The notes: a model not told the origin generated them from the sequence alone. Positions 8,850 to 19,797 are shown, counted from the stretch's first letter. The stretch: 64,000 nt of DNA from Paucibacter sp. DJ2R-2 (GCF_025717675.1 NZ_JAJIRT010000014.1:96081-160080); one strand, 5' to 3'. A program made the numbers and translations.

Positions 8850-10160
8850 ATGAGCCACGCTTCCGCCCCGTCCTTCTGCGCCATTGACTTTGGCACCTCC
8901 AACTCGGCGATTGCCGTGCCCAAGGAGGAGGGAGGCATGCGTCTGGTGGAACTGGAGGGCGCGCACACCACCATGCCCACGGCGGTTTTCTACTTTGTGG
9001 AAGGCCGGCATGATGCCGATGGCCCGCCGCGCGCCTTCGGCCGTGCGGCGGTGGCGGCTTATGTCGAGGGGGCAGATGGCCGGTTGATGCGCTCGATGAA
9101 GAGCATCCTGGGTTCGGGCCTGATCGAGCAGACCACCGATGTCGGTGGCGGCCGAGGCGTCAAGTACTCGGACATCCTGGCCGGCTACCTCAAGCGCTTG
9201 CGTAACACGGCGCAGGCTTCGGGTGCCGTCGGTGCCCTGAACAAGCTGGTGCTGGGCCGGCCGGTGTTCTTCGTTGATGGTGAGCCGGCGCGTGACGCCG
9301 CAGCGCAAGCCTCGCTGGAAGCGGCCGCCCACAAGGTCGGCTTCGACGAGGTGCATTTCCAGTTCGAGCCCATCGCGGCGGCCTTCGACTTTGAGCACCA
9401 GATCGACCGTGAGCAGATCGTGCTGGTCGCCGACATCGGCGGCGGTACCTCCGACTTCTCCGTCGTGCGCGTCGGCCCCGAACGCATGAACCGCCTCGAT
9501 CGCCGCGACGACATCCTGGCCAACCACGGCGTGCACATCGCCGGCACTGATTTCGACCGCCACATCGAATTGGCCAGCGTCTTGCGCGAGTTCGGCTACC
9601 GCAGCTTCGGCCCCGAGCGTGCCGGTTCGCCGCCGCGCGAAGTACCCAGCGGCGTCTATTTCGACCTGGCCACCTGGCACTTGATCAACACCGTCTACAG
9701 CCCGCAGCGCGTGGCCGAGCTGCGCCAGATGCGCAGCTTCTACGGCAATATCCAGCACCACCAGCGCCTGATGACGGTGGTGGAAGATCACCTCGGCCAC
9801 GAACTGGCCGGCCGTGCCGAAGACGCCAAGATTGCCGTCTCCGGCGGTGGCGACACCGTCATCGACCTCGGCCTGGTCGAAAGCGGCCTCGAAGTTGCCT
9901 TGAGCGAAACGGTGGCGGTGCAGGCGCTGGAAGCCGACATTGGCCGCATCGTCCAGGCCGGCCGCGAGGCCGTGGCCCAGGCCGGCTTGCGGCCCGATCA
10001 GATCAACGCGCTCTACTTCACCGGCGGCTCCACCGGCCTGCGCTTCCTGGCCGAGAAGATCGCCGCCGACTACCCGCAAGCCCAGCATGTGCGCGGCGAC
10101 CGTTTTGCGTCGGTGGCCACGGGCCTCGGTCTGCACGCCGCACGCCTCTTCACTCAGTAA
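8850..10160 (+). CDS. yegD: Hsp70-like ATPase, YegD type
   Basis: A 436-residue protein of the actin/Hsp70 ATPase fold. Phosphate-1 motif AIDFGTSNSAIAV is at the N-terminus, phosphate-2 VADIGGGTSDFSVV is mid-protein, and the adenosine motif FTGGSTGLRFLAEK is near the C-terminus. There is no substrate-binding beta domain, so it is like E. coli YegD rather than DnaK; the physiological role of this branch is uncertain. It stands alone. A TACAAT at 8803-8808 is a possible -10 element, preceded by a short hairpin (about 8781-8796) after dadA. Confidence 0.9.
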   Translation: MSHASAPSFCAIDFGTSNSAIAVPKEEGGMRLVELEGAHTTMPTAVFYFVEGRHDADGPPRAFGRAAVAAYVEGADGRLMRSMKSILGSGLIEQTTDVGGGRGVKYSDILAGYLKRLRNTAQASGAVGALNKLVLGRPVFFVDGEPARDAAAQASLEAAAHKVGFDEVHFQFEPIAAAFDFEHQIDREQIVLVADIGGGTSDFSVVRVGPERMNRLDRRDDILANHGVHIAGTDFDRHIELASVLREFGYRSFGPERAGSPPREVPSGVYFDLATWHLINTVYSPQRVAELRQMRSFYGNIQHHQRLMTVVEDHLGHELAGRAEDAKIAVSGGGDTVIDLGLVESGLEVALSETVAVQALEADIGRIVQAGREAVAQAGLRPDQINALYFTGGSTGLRFLAEKIAADYPQAQHVRGDRFASVATGLGLHAARLFTQ

Positions 10161-10232
10161 ACCCGACAGGTGGGGCGCCGTGGTCGGCGCTGCTAGAGTC
10201 CTCGCTTCGTTTCAAAACGGCGACACAGACTC

Positions 10233-12686
10233 ATGGCCTTCAGCCCCGCCCCTCGTCTCTTGCCCCTGGCCATTGCGCTGGCCCTGGGCTGCCTGAATCC
10301 CTCGTTCGCGCAAGCGCCGCAAGCAGCGACTGCCACGGCTGATGCCGAGGGCTATCAGCAGCCTTCGGCGGCCATGCGTGCCGTGCTCGACGCGCCGGGC
10401 CTGCCGGTGCACCAGCTCTCGCCCGATCAGAAGACGCTGGCGGTGCTTCAGTTGCAGCGTCACCGCACCATCGCCGATCTGGCTCGCCCCATCCATCGCC
10501 TGGCCGGTGGCCGGTATGACGCCGCGGCCGGCGGCCCACAGATGCTGAGCGTGATTGAGTCCTTGCAGCTGCGTGACCTGGCACGGCCCGAAGCGCCGGC
10601 GCGCGAGCTGCGCCTGCCGGCCGGTGGCGCTTTCCACCAGCTGCGCTGGTCGCCGGACGGCCGCCGCTTCCTGCTCAACCGCCGCAGCGACAAGGCCATC
10701 GAGCTCTGGGTCGGTGAGGTCGCCACCGGCGCGCTCAAGCCGCTGCGCGGCGTGCGCCTGAACACCATGTACGAGCGCAATGTGGCCTGGCTCAATGCCG
10801 ACGAGCTGGTGGTGGTGGCCGTGCCGGACCAGCGCGGCCCGGCACCGCAGTTCAGCGTACCCAGCGGTCCGTCCATTCAGGAGTCCATGGGCCAGACCTC
10901 GCCCGAGTACACGCGCCAGGACCTGCTCAAGAACCGCCAGGACGAGGCCTTGTTCCAGCACCAGGCCAGCGCCGTGCTGCGCCGGGTGGACCTGCGCAGT
11001 GGCGCTTCGCGCGAGATCGGCGCGCCGGGCCTGATCGCTCAGGTACAGACCGTGGGCACGCAGGGCGCGCTCTTGGTCGAACGCCTGGTGCCGCCCTTCA
11101 GCTACCAGGTCGGCGCCAATGACTTCGGCCGCGAGGTCGAGCTGCGCGACGCCCAGGGCAAGCTGCTGCGCAGCCTGGGCGCCGTCAAGACCCGCCAAGG
11201 TGTGCCGGTCGAAGGCGTGATCACCGGCCCGCGCGACTACTGGGCTTCGCCCCTGGCCGATGGCGCTGTCTACTGGGTGGAAGCTCTGGACGGCGGTGAC
11301 CCGAACACCAAGGTCAGCCATCGCGACCGTCTGATGCGCCTGGACGCGCCCTACCAGGGCGAGGCGCGAGAGGTCCATCGCACCGCCGGCCGCCTGATCA
11401 ACCTGAGTTTTGTCGAGTCCAAGCCACGCGCCTTGGTGGCCGAGTTCGACCGTGACCGCCGCTGGCTCAGCGTCGACCTGCTGGCGCTGGACGGCAGCGC
11501 GCCGCCGCAGCGCCTGCAGGACCGCTCGCAACGTGACCGCTACAAGGATCCCGGCCAGCCGCTGACCCGTGTGCTGCCCAACGGCCACAGCGTCGCGCGC
11601 TTGGATGCTGAAGACCGCTTGCTGCTGGTCGGCCAGGGCGCCAGCCCGGCCGGCGACCGGCCCTTCATCGACCGCCTGAGCCTCAAGACCGGCCAGACCG
11701 AGCGCCTGTTCCAGTCCGGCAGCACGCACTACGAGCGGCCCATCACCTTGCTGGCCGATGGCCGCTTGCTGAGCAGCCGTGAGACCTTCAACGAGCCGCC
11801 CAATCTGCTGCTGCGCAGCGGTGCCGATTTCGGCCAGATGCAGGCCCTGACCCAGCACCGCGACCCGACGCCGCAGCTGCGCGACATCCAGCGCGAGCTG
11901 GTCAAGTTCAAGCGCGCCGATGGCGTGGAGCTGAGCTTCTGGCTCTACTTGCCGCCCGATTTCAAGAAGGGGGAGCCGCGCCCGACTTTCGTCTGGGCCT
12001 ACCCGCTGGAGTTCACCGATGCCTCGACCGCCGGCCAGGTCAGCGGCTCGGCCACGCGCTTCAACACCTTCGGCGGCACCAGCCCGCTGATGTTGCTGCT
12101 CGACGGCTATGTGGTGTTGATGGACGCGACCATGCCCGTGGTCGGCGATCCGAAGACGGTCAACGACAGCTTTGTCGAGCAGATCACGGCCAATGCCCAG
12201 GCCATCATCGACAAAGCGGTGGAGCTGGGCGTCAGCGAGCGCTCTCAGATGGTGGTGGGCGGCCACAGCTACGGCGCTTTCATGACGGCCAATCTGCTGG
12301 CCCACACCGACCTGTTCAAGTCCGGCATTGCGCGCAGCGGCGCCTACAACCGCACGCTCACGCCCTTCGGCTTCCAGAGCGAACGCCGCACCTACTGGGA
12401 GGCGCAAGACGTCTACCTGCGCCTGTCACCGTTCAACTACGCCAACAAGCTCAAGGAACCCATCTTGCTGATCCACGGCGAGAACGACGACAACCCGGGC
12501 ACCTATCCGATCCAGACCCAGCGCCTGTACCAGGCTCTGGCCGGTACCGGCGGCAAGGTCCGTTATGTGACCTTGCCGCTGGAGTCACACGGTTATGCGG
12601 CGCGCGAGTCGCAAGGCCATGTGTTGCGCGAGATGAGCGACTGGATGAAGCGCCAGACCCGCGATCCGCGGGCCCCCAAGCCTTGA
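10233..12686 (+). CDS. S9 family prolyl-oligopeptidase-like serine peptidase, exported
   Basis: An 817-residue protein with a signal peptide (LLPLAIALALGCLNPSFAQA, about residues 9-28), a long beta-propeller-like middle, and a C-terminal alpha/beta hydrolase domain. Catalytic Ser lies in GGHSYGAFM, the Asp in IHGENDDNPG and the His in PLESHGYAA. The arrangement and the SYGAFMTANLLAHTDLF context resemble glutamyl endopeptidase-type S9 proteins. It probably cleaves short peptides in the periplasm. It is monocistronic and convergent with the next gene (seven bases between stops). Confidence 0.92.
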   Translation: MAFSPAPRLLPLAIALALGCLNPSFAQAPQAATATADAEGYQQPSAAMRAVLDAPGLPVHQLSPDQKTLAVLQLQRHRTIADLARPIHRLAGGRYDAAAGGPQMLSVIESLQLRDLARPEAPARELRLPAGGAFHQLRWSPDGRRFLLNRRSDKAIELWVGEVATGALKPLRGVRLNTMYERNVAWLNADELVVVAVPDQRGPAPQFSVPSGPSIQESMGQTSPEYTRQDLLKNRQDEALFQHQASAVLRRVDLRSGASREIGAPGLIAQVQTVGTQGALLVERLVPPFSYQVGANDFGREVELRDAQGKLLRSLGAVKTRQGVPVEGVITGPRDYWASPLADGAVYWVEALDGGDPNTKVSHRDRLMRLDAPYQGEAREVHRTAGRLINLSFVESKPRALVAEFDRDRRWLSVDLLALDGSAPPQRLQDRSQRDRYKDPGQPLTRVLPNGHSVARLDAEDRLLLVGQGASPAGDRPFIDRLSLKTGQTERLFQSGSTHYERPITLLADGRLLSSRETFNEPPNLLLRSGADFGQMQALTQHRDPTPQLRDIQRELVKFKRADGVELSFWLYLPPDFKKGEPRPTFVWAYPLEFTDASTAGQVSGSATRFNTFGGTSPLMLLLDGYVVLMDATMPVVGDPKTVNDSFVEQITANAQAIIDKAVELGVSERSQMVVGGHSYGAFMTANLLAHTDLFKSGIARSGAYNRTLTPFGFQSERRTYWEAQDVYLRLSPFNYANKLKEPILLIHGENDDNPGTYPIQTQRLYQALAGTGGKVRYVTLPLESHGYAARESQGHVLREMSDWMKRQTRDPRAPKP

Positions 12687-12693
12687 GTCGGCT

Positions 12694-13509
12694 TCAGTAG
12701 CGGCCGCGCGGCGGCGGGCCGCGCCGGGCCGGCGGGCGCTGCGGGGCTGCCGGTTTCGCCTGCGGCCGGCTGACGTCGGCCAGCATCAGGCAGGCGCTGA
12801 CTAGGCCTTCCACCGCCTCTTCCAGATCCTTGGGCGGCTCCAGCGACTCGATTTCTTCGAGCAAGTCGTCGGCGTCCTCGAGGTCATCCGGATCCAGGTG
12901 CATGAAGATGGCGGCCAGGGGTTCCAGCAGGTCGGCCGCGTCCTCGCGCATCAGCTCGGGGAAGCGTTCGGTGGCCAGGGCGAAGCCGGCCACCCAGGGG
13001 AAGACCACTTCAGAGGGCTCGGCCTCGTCTTCTTCATCCTCGCCCTGCATCTCGAACACCCAGGGGTCGAACCACTGGCGGTCGACGATGGCTTGGTTGA
13101 GCTGCTGGTAGCGGCGCTTGACCAGGGCCAGCAGCGGCCGGCTGTCGAAGCGCTCGGGCGGGTTGCGGCCTTCCTCGCTGTCCAGCACATGGCGGGTCCA
13201 CTGAAAGGCCGGCACGGCCTTGGGCTGCAACAGCACGCCGACCAGAAAGCCGTCCAGCATGCTGACATCGAGCGGTTCCAGGGGCGCCGGAACCTGATCC
13301 AGCAGCGTCTGCAAATGTTCGAGTTCGGCTTCGTTCAGTGGCTCGGCCGGCGCTTTCACGGCGGCGGCCGGTGCTGGGCGCTCGCCAGGCCGACTGCCAG
13401 CCCGGGCATTGGGGCCTTGGCCCGGCGCCGAGCCTGGGCGACGGCCGGGGGCCTGTCGGGGGGCGTGGGCGGGCGAACGTGGGCGCGGCGGCTTGGTGTT
13501 TGAATTCAT
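12694..13509 (-). CDS. YecA/UPF0149 family protein with basic, Pro-rich N-terminus
   Basis: A 271-residue protein. Residues about 60-255 form a UPF0149 domain closely similar in pattern to the one at 2989-3762 (LDVSMLDGFLVGVLLQP, VFPWVAGFALATERFPEL). It lacks the SEC-C zinc tail and instead has a 55-residue disordered, strongly basic N-terminus rich in Pro, Arg, Gly and Ala, and a matching basic tail. The tails may bind nucleic acid; that is inference. An acidic patch (DDLEDADDLLEEIE) lies in the second half. Confidence 0.85.
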   Translation of the reverse strand: MNSNTKPPRPRSPAHAPRQAPGRRPGSAPGQGPNARAGSRPGERPAPAAAVKAPAEPLNEAELEHLQTLLDQVPAPLEPLDVSMLDGFLVGVLLQPKAVPAFQWTRHVLDSEEGRNPPERFDSRPLLALVKRRYQQLNQAIVDRQWFDPWVFEMQGEDEEDEAEPSEVVFPWVAGFALATERFPELMREDAADLLEPLAAIFMHLDPDDLEDADDLLEEIESLEPPKDLEEAVEGLVSACLMLADVSRPQAKPAAPQRPPARRGPPPRGRY

Positions 13510-13560
13510 GACGCTATTGTCCGGCGGAAGCTGTGCTTGTCCACGGCTGTCCGGTCAAGT

Positions 13561-13717
13561 GCCGGAGAACTCCCACCGAATGGGGATACCCAGGCCGGCT
13601 TTCGCCACCTAGAGTACGGACCAAGCGAGGCGTTCCACGAACCCTTGCAAACGTCCCAACGACGTCCTTTCGAGGACTTTCAACGCTCATCTGGCCTGCC
13701 AGGTGGGCGTTTTTTTT
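13561..13717 (+). ncRNA. Candidate small RNA with three hairpins and its own terminator
   Basis: A segment with no convincing ORF that folds into ordered stems on the + strand. GCCGG (13561) pairs with CCGGC (ending 13599) around a CCCA/TGGG stem. GTCCT-TTCG-AGGAC (13664-13677) is a perfect UUCG-capped hairpin. A 14-bp terminator stem with eight T ends it. No + strand gene lies upstream that this terminator could serve, since both neighbours run leftward. The 5' end and promoter are not determined. Confidence 0.55.
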
Positions 13718-14681
13718 GCCCCGGCGCTGCCGGTGCGCCAAAGCCGCCCGCCAAGGCCAGGCGCAGCGCCGCCACCAGCAGTTGCACCGGCCGCGGCGTG
13801 GCGCTGCTCCAGGGCCGCAGGGCGTAGATGGCGTCGCCAAAGAAGCCGACCGGCCGCCAGTCCGGCAGCAGTTCGACCAGCTCGCCGCTCGCCAGCGCCG
13901 CAGCGGCGCTGAAATCGGGCAGCAGGGCGAGGCCCAGTCCGTCCAGCGCCGCTTCGCGCAGGATTTCGCTATTGCCGGCGCGCAGCGGGCCTTGCACCTG
14001 CACTTTCACGCGCTCCGCCTCCTGCCCGACGTCCTGGCGCTCGAACAGCCACTGCGCCGGCCCGGGGCGCAAGTAGGCCAGGCAGGCGTGTTCCGCCAGA
14101 TCCTCAGGGCGGCTCGGCGCCGGGCGCTGGCGCAGATAGGCCGGGCTGGCCAGGAGCAGGGCGCGGCTGTCGCAGAGCTTGACAGCGACATGGCTGTCGA
14201 GCGGCGCGCTGCAGTGGCGCACGGCCAGGTCGAAACCTTCCTGGGCCAGGGCAACGAGGCGGTCGGACAGGTCCAGCTCGATCTGGATCTCCGGGTAGTC
14301 CTGGCAAAAACGATTCAGCAGCGGCGCCAGATGCTGGCGCCCCAGGGCCACCGGCGCGCTCAGGCGCAGGCGGCCGCGCGGTTGGCCGACGGCGTCGCGG
14401 CTGGCACCCAGGGCGGCCGTGATCTGGGCCAGCGGCGCGGCCGTTTCGGCCACCAGGCGCTGGCCGGCTTCGCTCAGGCGCACCGAGCGCGTGGTGCGTG
14501 CCACCAGGTTCTGACCCAATTGGCGCTCCAGGTCGGCGATGCGCTGGCTGACCGCGGCCTTGGACAGGCCCAGACGCTGCGCAGCCTTGGTGAAACTGCC
14601 CAGCTGGGCGATCACGCTGAGGGCGTGGAGCTGGCCCCAGAGCTGGTCAGGACGCGCTTCGGTGCTGGTGGGTGACTTCAT
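13680..14681 (-). CDS. LysR-family regulator, probably of mmsA
   Basis: A 333-residue LysR protein with an N-terminal HTH (FTKAAQRLGLSKAAVSQRI, about residues 31-49) and an effector domain. It is of the AaeR/CrgA-like branch (VARTTRSVRLSEAGQRL). It is divergent from mmsA, and a perfect dyad sits immediately beside its start codon, so it likely represses itself and controls mmsA. The protein is some 25 residues longer than usual because its 3' end runs through the terminator of the opposite-strand small RNA; the final GQKKRPPGRPDER is encoded by that hairpin, an overlap that may be under little selection as protein. Confidence 0.88.
   Translation of the reverse strand: MKSPTSTEARPDQLWGQLHALSVIAQLGSFTKAAQRLGLSKAAVSQRIADLERQLGQNLVARTTRSVRLSEAGQRLVAETAAPLAQITAALGASRDAVGQPRGRLRLSAPVALGRQHLAPLLNRFCQDYPEIQIELDLSDRLVALAQEGFDLAVRHCSAPLDSHVAVKLCDSRALLLASPAYLRQRPAPSRPEDLAEHACLAYLRPGPAQWLFERQDVGQEAERVKVQVQGPLRAGNSEILREAALDGLGLALLPDFSAAAALASGELVELLPDWRPVGFFGDAIYALRPWSSATPRPVQLLVAALRLALAGGFGAPAAPGQKKRPPGRPDER
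13682..13717 (+). terminator. Strong rho-independent terminator of the candidate small RNA
   Basis: AACGCTCATCTGGC (13682-13695), loop CT, GCCAGGTGGGCGTT (13698-13711): 14 pairs with two G-T pairs, then a T-run. The T-run is on the + strand only. It overlaps the last codons of the leftward LysR gene. Confidence 0.85.
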
Positions 14682-14705
14682 GATTGTTCATTTTGCCGAA
14701 CAATC
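14682..14705. promoter_or_regulatory. Perfect inverted repeat between LysR and mmsA genes, operator
   Basis: GATTGTTC (14682-14689), eight bases, GAACAATC (14698-14705). It touches the LysR start codon and lies 74 bases before mmsA. It contains a T-N11-A core, the standard LysR recognition form. Confidence 0.75.
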
Positions 14706-14778
14706 AAGTTGCTGAATATGGATTGGCAGCCCAGCCCGGCCTGCCTAGACTGGGCCACCGACCCGGAGACCCCCCGCC

Positions 14779-16305
<1,527 letters not shown>

Positions 16306-16384
16306 GCGAGCGGCGTCGTGTGAACAGGCCCTGGGCGAAAATGGCAGGATCGGGCCTTTGCCGGCTCATCTTCGCGACCGACCG

Positions 16385-16879
16385 ATGCAACTGTTCACCG
16401 CCGACGCTTACCAAGCCCCGCTGGCCGCCCGTTTTGAGGCCCTGGCCCTCGCCCTCCGCGAGTGGGTGCCTGAGGGGCGACTCGAACACATCGGTTCCTC
16501 GGCCGTACCGGGTGCAGTGTCTAAAGGCGATCTGGACGTTTGTCTGATCGTGGCCGCCGCGGCTCATGCCGATACCGTGGCCCGGCTGCTGGCCCAGGGC
16601 TACACCGAGCAACGCGACACCTTGCGCACGCCCGAGCTGTGCATGCTCAATGCGCCGCAGCAGGCGCCCGAGCATGCAGTCCAGGTGGTGGCAGCGGGCT
16701 CGAAGTTCGAGGACTTTCTGCGCTTCCGCGATGCCTTGCGGGCCGACCCAGCCCTGGTCGAGCAGTACAACCTCGTCAAGCGGCGCTCGGTCGGCCTCGG
16801 CGAACATGGCTACCGTGAGGCCAAGAGCCGGTTCATTGTCAGCGTGCTCGAGGCCGCGGAGCCCAGCGCAGACCTCTGA
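16385..16879 (+). CDS. GrpB/UPF0157 family nucleotidyltransferase-fold protein
   Basis: A 164-residue protein with the family signature EHIGSSAVPG followed by KGDLDVCL, matching the Gly-Ser and Asp-x-Asp elements of the nucleotidyltransferase fold. The C-terminus (YNLVKRRSVGLGEHGYREAKSRFI) is also typical. The function of GrpB proteins is not settled. ATG at 16385 is preferred over a TTG at 16358. It stands alone, downstream of mmsA by 79 bases. Confidence 0.85.
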   Translation: MQLFTADAYQAPLAARFEALALALREWVPEGRLEHIGSSAVPGAVSKGDLDVCLIVAAAAHADTVARLLAQGYTEQRDTLRTPELCMLNAPQQAPEHAVQVVAAGSKFEDFLRFRDALRADPALVEQYNLVKRRSVGLGEHGYREAKSRFIVSVLEAAEPSADL

Positions 16880-16957
16880 GGCGCTACCGCTCGGCTGAGG
16901 GGGCAAAACCGGCCTGCAAATCGGCTACGCTTGCGCCTCCATTGAATCGAGACGCCC

Positions 16958-18616
16958 ATGCAAGCCGTACTGCACAGCGACGAGGAAGCCAGCGGCGAAA
17001 CCCTGACCGCCTGTCTGGAGGTGGCGCGCGCCCAGGCCCAGGCCGATCTCAGCCTGGGCTTTGCCGCCGCCACCCGCGCCTGGGAAATCGCCAGCAGCCA
17101 GGGCCAGTTCAGCGAGTACCTGGAAGCCGGCCGCTGGCGCTGCTTCTACCTGTACCGGCGCGGCGAGATGGTCGAGATGCTGAGCGCCGCCCAGCACCTG
17201 ATGCCGCTGTTCCGCGAGCAGGGCAACAGCGCTTCCCTGTGCGAGCTGCTGCGCTGGATGGCGTTTTCGGCTGCCGAGCAGGGGGACTTCGAATCGGCCC
17301 TGGCCCATGTCAATGAAACCTTGGCGCGGGCCCGCGAGCTGGCCGACCCCAAGCTGGTTGCGCTGGCCCTGAACGCCGTCGGTGCCGTGCTCGAACGCAT
17401 GGGCGACCCCTGGCAGGCCGAACGCTTGATGAACGAAGCGGCCGCCCTGGTGGGCGAGCAGGCCGGCGCGGCCGAGCGCCTGATTGCCCACAACAACCTC
17501 GCCACCGTGGGCCTGAGTCACTTCAAGCTTTTGCGCCACAGCGAGAGCGCCGAGCAGCGCCGCGAGGGCCAGGATGCGCTCTCGCGCGCACTGCAGCACA
17601 CGGTGGCAGCGCGCCCCCATGCCCTGGCGATTGGCGAGCGCTTTGTGCTGGCCATCAGCGACAGCAACCGTGGCGAGATCCTGCTGCACCTGGGCCGCTT
17701 GGAGGAGGCCGAGGCCGTCTTGCATGAAGCCCTGGCCGATATCGATGCCCATGGCTATCCGGCGCTTGGCTGGCGCGCCCGCTGTTCCCTGGCTGAGCTG
17801 CAGCTGGCGCGCGGCGACGCCGCGGCCGCTCAGCAAGCCTTGGCCACCATCCTGCTGGAGTCGGAGGGCCGGGCGCTCAGCGAGCTGCGCATCCGCCTGC
17901 ACCATGCCGCTTATCGGGCGGCGCAGATGCAGGGTGAGGCCAGCTTGGCCCTGCGCCACCTGGAGCAGCACCTGTCGCTGATGCGTGGCCGCGCCGTCGC
18001 ACAGCTGGCCGCCCAGGCTCGCTTCTTTGTCACCCGGGTCGAGGCCGAGCGCTCGCTGGAAGAGCGCCGCCCGGCGACTCAGGGCCTGGCCGAGCAACGT
18101 GCCTTGGCCGAGCCGGCCGAACCCGAAGACGCGTCCTGGCGCGACCCCCTGACCGGCTTGGGCAACCGCCTGTGCATGGCGGCGCGCATGCCGGCCCTGG
18201 TGCGCGCGGCCGAGTTGACCGCGGCACCGCTGACCCTGGCCTTGATCGATGTCGACCGTTTCACCGCCCTGACCCGCCAGCACGGCCTGGACGTGGGCAA
18301 CCAGGTGCTGCAGGTGCTGGCGCAGATGCTGCGCGACAACACCCGCGCGCGCGACCTGCTGCTGCGCCTGGCGGACGACCAAATTCTGGTCGCCTTGCCC
18401 GACACCGTGGCTGACCGCGCCGTCGAGGTCTGTGAGCGCCTGCGCATGGCGGTGGAGCAGTACCCCTGGGCTCAGCTGGCCGAGGGCCTGGACGTGACCC
18501 TGAGCATCGGCCTGGCCAATGCGCCGCCCTATGCCACCGACTTGCTGGTGGCGCGGGCCGAGAGCGCGATGTACCGCGCCAAGCACCTGGGCCGCAACCG
18601 CGTCGCCTTGGCTTGA
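16958..18616 (+). CDS. TPR protein with degenerate C-terminal GGDEF domain
   Basis: A 552-residue cytoplasmic protein. Residues about 15-370 are helical repeats of TPR type (for example ALAHVNETLARARELADPKL). Residues about 390-550 form a GGDEF domain starting at DPLTGLGNRL. The signature loop reads ADDQI instead of GGDEF (in LRLADDQILVALP), so diguanylate cyclase activity is unlikely; it may bind GTP or act as a receptor or scaffold. It is convergent with two intact GGDEF genes. Similar TPR-GGDEF proteins are known in betaproteobacteria. Confidence 0.88.
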   Translation: MQAVLHSDEEASGETLTACLEVARAQAQADLSLGFAAATRAWEIASSQGQFSEYLEAGRWRCFYLYRRGEMVEMLSAAQHLMPLFREQGNSASLCELLRWMAFSAAEQGDFESALAHVNETLARARELADPKLVALALNAVGAVLERMGDPWQAERLMNEAAALVGEQAGAAERLIAHNNLATVGLSHFKLLRHSESAEQRREGQDALSRALQHTVAARPHALAIGERFVLAISDSNRGEILLHLGRLEEAEAVLHEALADIDAHGYPALGWRARCSLAELQLARGDAAAAQQALATILLESEGRALSELRIRLHHAAYRAAQMQGEASLALRHLEQHLSLMRGRAVAQLAAQARFFVTRVEAERSLEERRPATQGLAEQRALAEPAEPEDASWRDPLTGLGNRLCMAARMPALVRAAELTAAPLTLALIDVDRFTALTRQHGLDVGNQVLQVLAQMLRDNTRARDLLLRLADDQILVALPDTVADRAVEVCERLRMAVEQYPWAQLAEGLDVTLSIGLANAPPYATDLLVARAESAMYRAKHLGRNRVALA

Positions 18617-18624
18617 GGCGAGGT

Positions 18625-19797
18625 TCAGGCGTCCAACGCCTGCACCACATTGCGGCCCTGCGCCTTGGCCTGGTACATGGCGCGGTCGGCGCGGCTGAGC
18701 ACGCTGTCGGCGCTGGGGTCCGAGGCTTCGGCCTCGGCGATACCGAAGCTGGCCGTCAAGGGCCAGTCCTTGCCTTGCCAGCTGAACTGGCTTTCCTCAA
18801 GGTTCAGGCGCATGCGTTCGGCCACCAAGGCGGCGCCGGCGATGTCGGTCAGGGGCAGCAGCACGCAGAACTCCTCGCCGCCCAAACGGCCGAGCACATC
18901 GACCTCGCGCACGCAGGGCTTGAGTACCTCGACCAGGCGCAGCAGCGCGGCGTCACCGGCGGCATGGCCGAGGCTGTCGTTGAGTTGCTTGAAGCGGTCC
19001 ATGTCGATCATCACCAGGGCATAGGGCTTGCCGCGCTGCAGGCGGGCGTGCTCGGTGTCGATGGCCTCGCTGAGGGCGCGCCGGTTCAGCACATCGGTCA
19101 GCGGGTCGTGGCGGGTCAGGCGCTGGATGCGGCGGATCAGCTTGGCCAGGATCAGAAAGGCCATGGTGGCGTTGAGCACCAGATTCATGGCCAGCAAGGA
19201 CCAGAGCCAGGCGATATTGAAATCGCCCGAGCCCAGGATGTCGGTGTTGTTGCCGGGCAGGAGCAGGGACTCCAGCAGCCGGCCCAGCAGCAAGATGCTG
19301 ATCAGGAACAGCGGGCCCGAGAGCAGCAAGGACATCTGCACTGACACGCGCTGGCGCAGCGCCCACCAGGTGTCCAGGCTGGCCATCAGGGCCAAGGCGA
19401 ACAGGCTGGCGAACACGCAGCGGGTTTCCATGCGCATGTCACCGGTATAGGGCAGCGTGGCCAGCACCGCCGCGCCGATCAGCAGGACCGCCAAGGCGCT
19501 GCGCCAGGCCAGCGGCTGCCGCACCAGGGTCGGCAGCACCGTTCGCAGCACCGCGAGCGAAGCAATCGACAGCACGTCCGAGGCCCAGAAAGTAAGCAGG
19601 TTCGGCGCCGTGCTGCGCAGTGCGTGCAGGCTCAGCGAGACCGCCAGCAGGGCATTGACCGCCGCCAGCCCGAAGGAGGCGCGCGGCGCCAGTCGGGCGC
19701 CTTGCGCCATTACCGCCCAGAACACGCTGGCCACGCCAAACTCCAGCACCGTGGCGGCCAAGAGGGTCAGGGCATCGGTGGGCGTGTTGCTGATCAT
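18625..19797 (-). CDS. Membrane diguanylate cyclase (GGDEF)
   Basis: A 390-residue protein with six or seven hydrophobic segments (about residues 5-215) and a C-terminal GGDEF domain (about 225-390). The active-site loop is GGEEF (LGRLGGEEFCVLLP), and the metal-binding DMDRFKQLND segment is intact, so it should make cyclic-di-GMP from GTP. No obvious upstream product-inhibition RxxD site. Its ATG overlaps the stop of the next gene upstream by four bases, so the two cyclases are coupled. It is probably a tandem duplicate of that gene with a diverged sensor. Confidence 0.93.
   Translation of the reverse strand: MISNTPTDALTLLAATVLEFGVASVFWAVMAQGARLAPRASFGLAAVNALLAVSLSLHALRSTAPNLLTFWASDVLSIASLAVLRTVLPTLVRQPLAWRSALAVLLIGAAVLATLPYTGDMRMETRCVFASLFALALMASLDTWWALRQRVSVQMSLLLSGPLFLISILLLGRLLESLLLPGNNTDILGSGDFNIAWLWSLLAMNLVLNATMAFLILAKLIRRIQRLTRHDPLTDVLNRRALSEAIDTEHARLQRGKPYALVMIDMDRFKQLNDSLGHAAGDAALLRLVEVLKPCVREVDVLGRLGGEEFCVLLPLTDIAGAALVAERMRLNLEESQFSWQGKDWPLTASFGIAEAEASDPSADSVLSRADRAMYQAKAQGRNVVQALDA

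Noticed and set aside
10212..12407. A 731-codon antisense frame across the S9 peptidase gene
   Set aside because: A consequence of strong third-position GC bias; the sense frame has a signal peptide and an intact catalytic triad.
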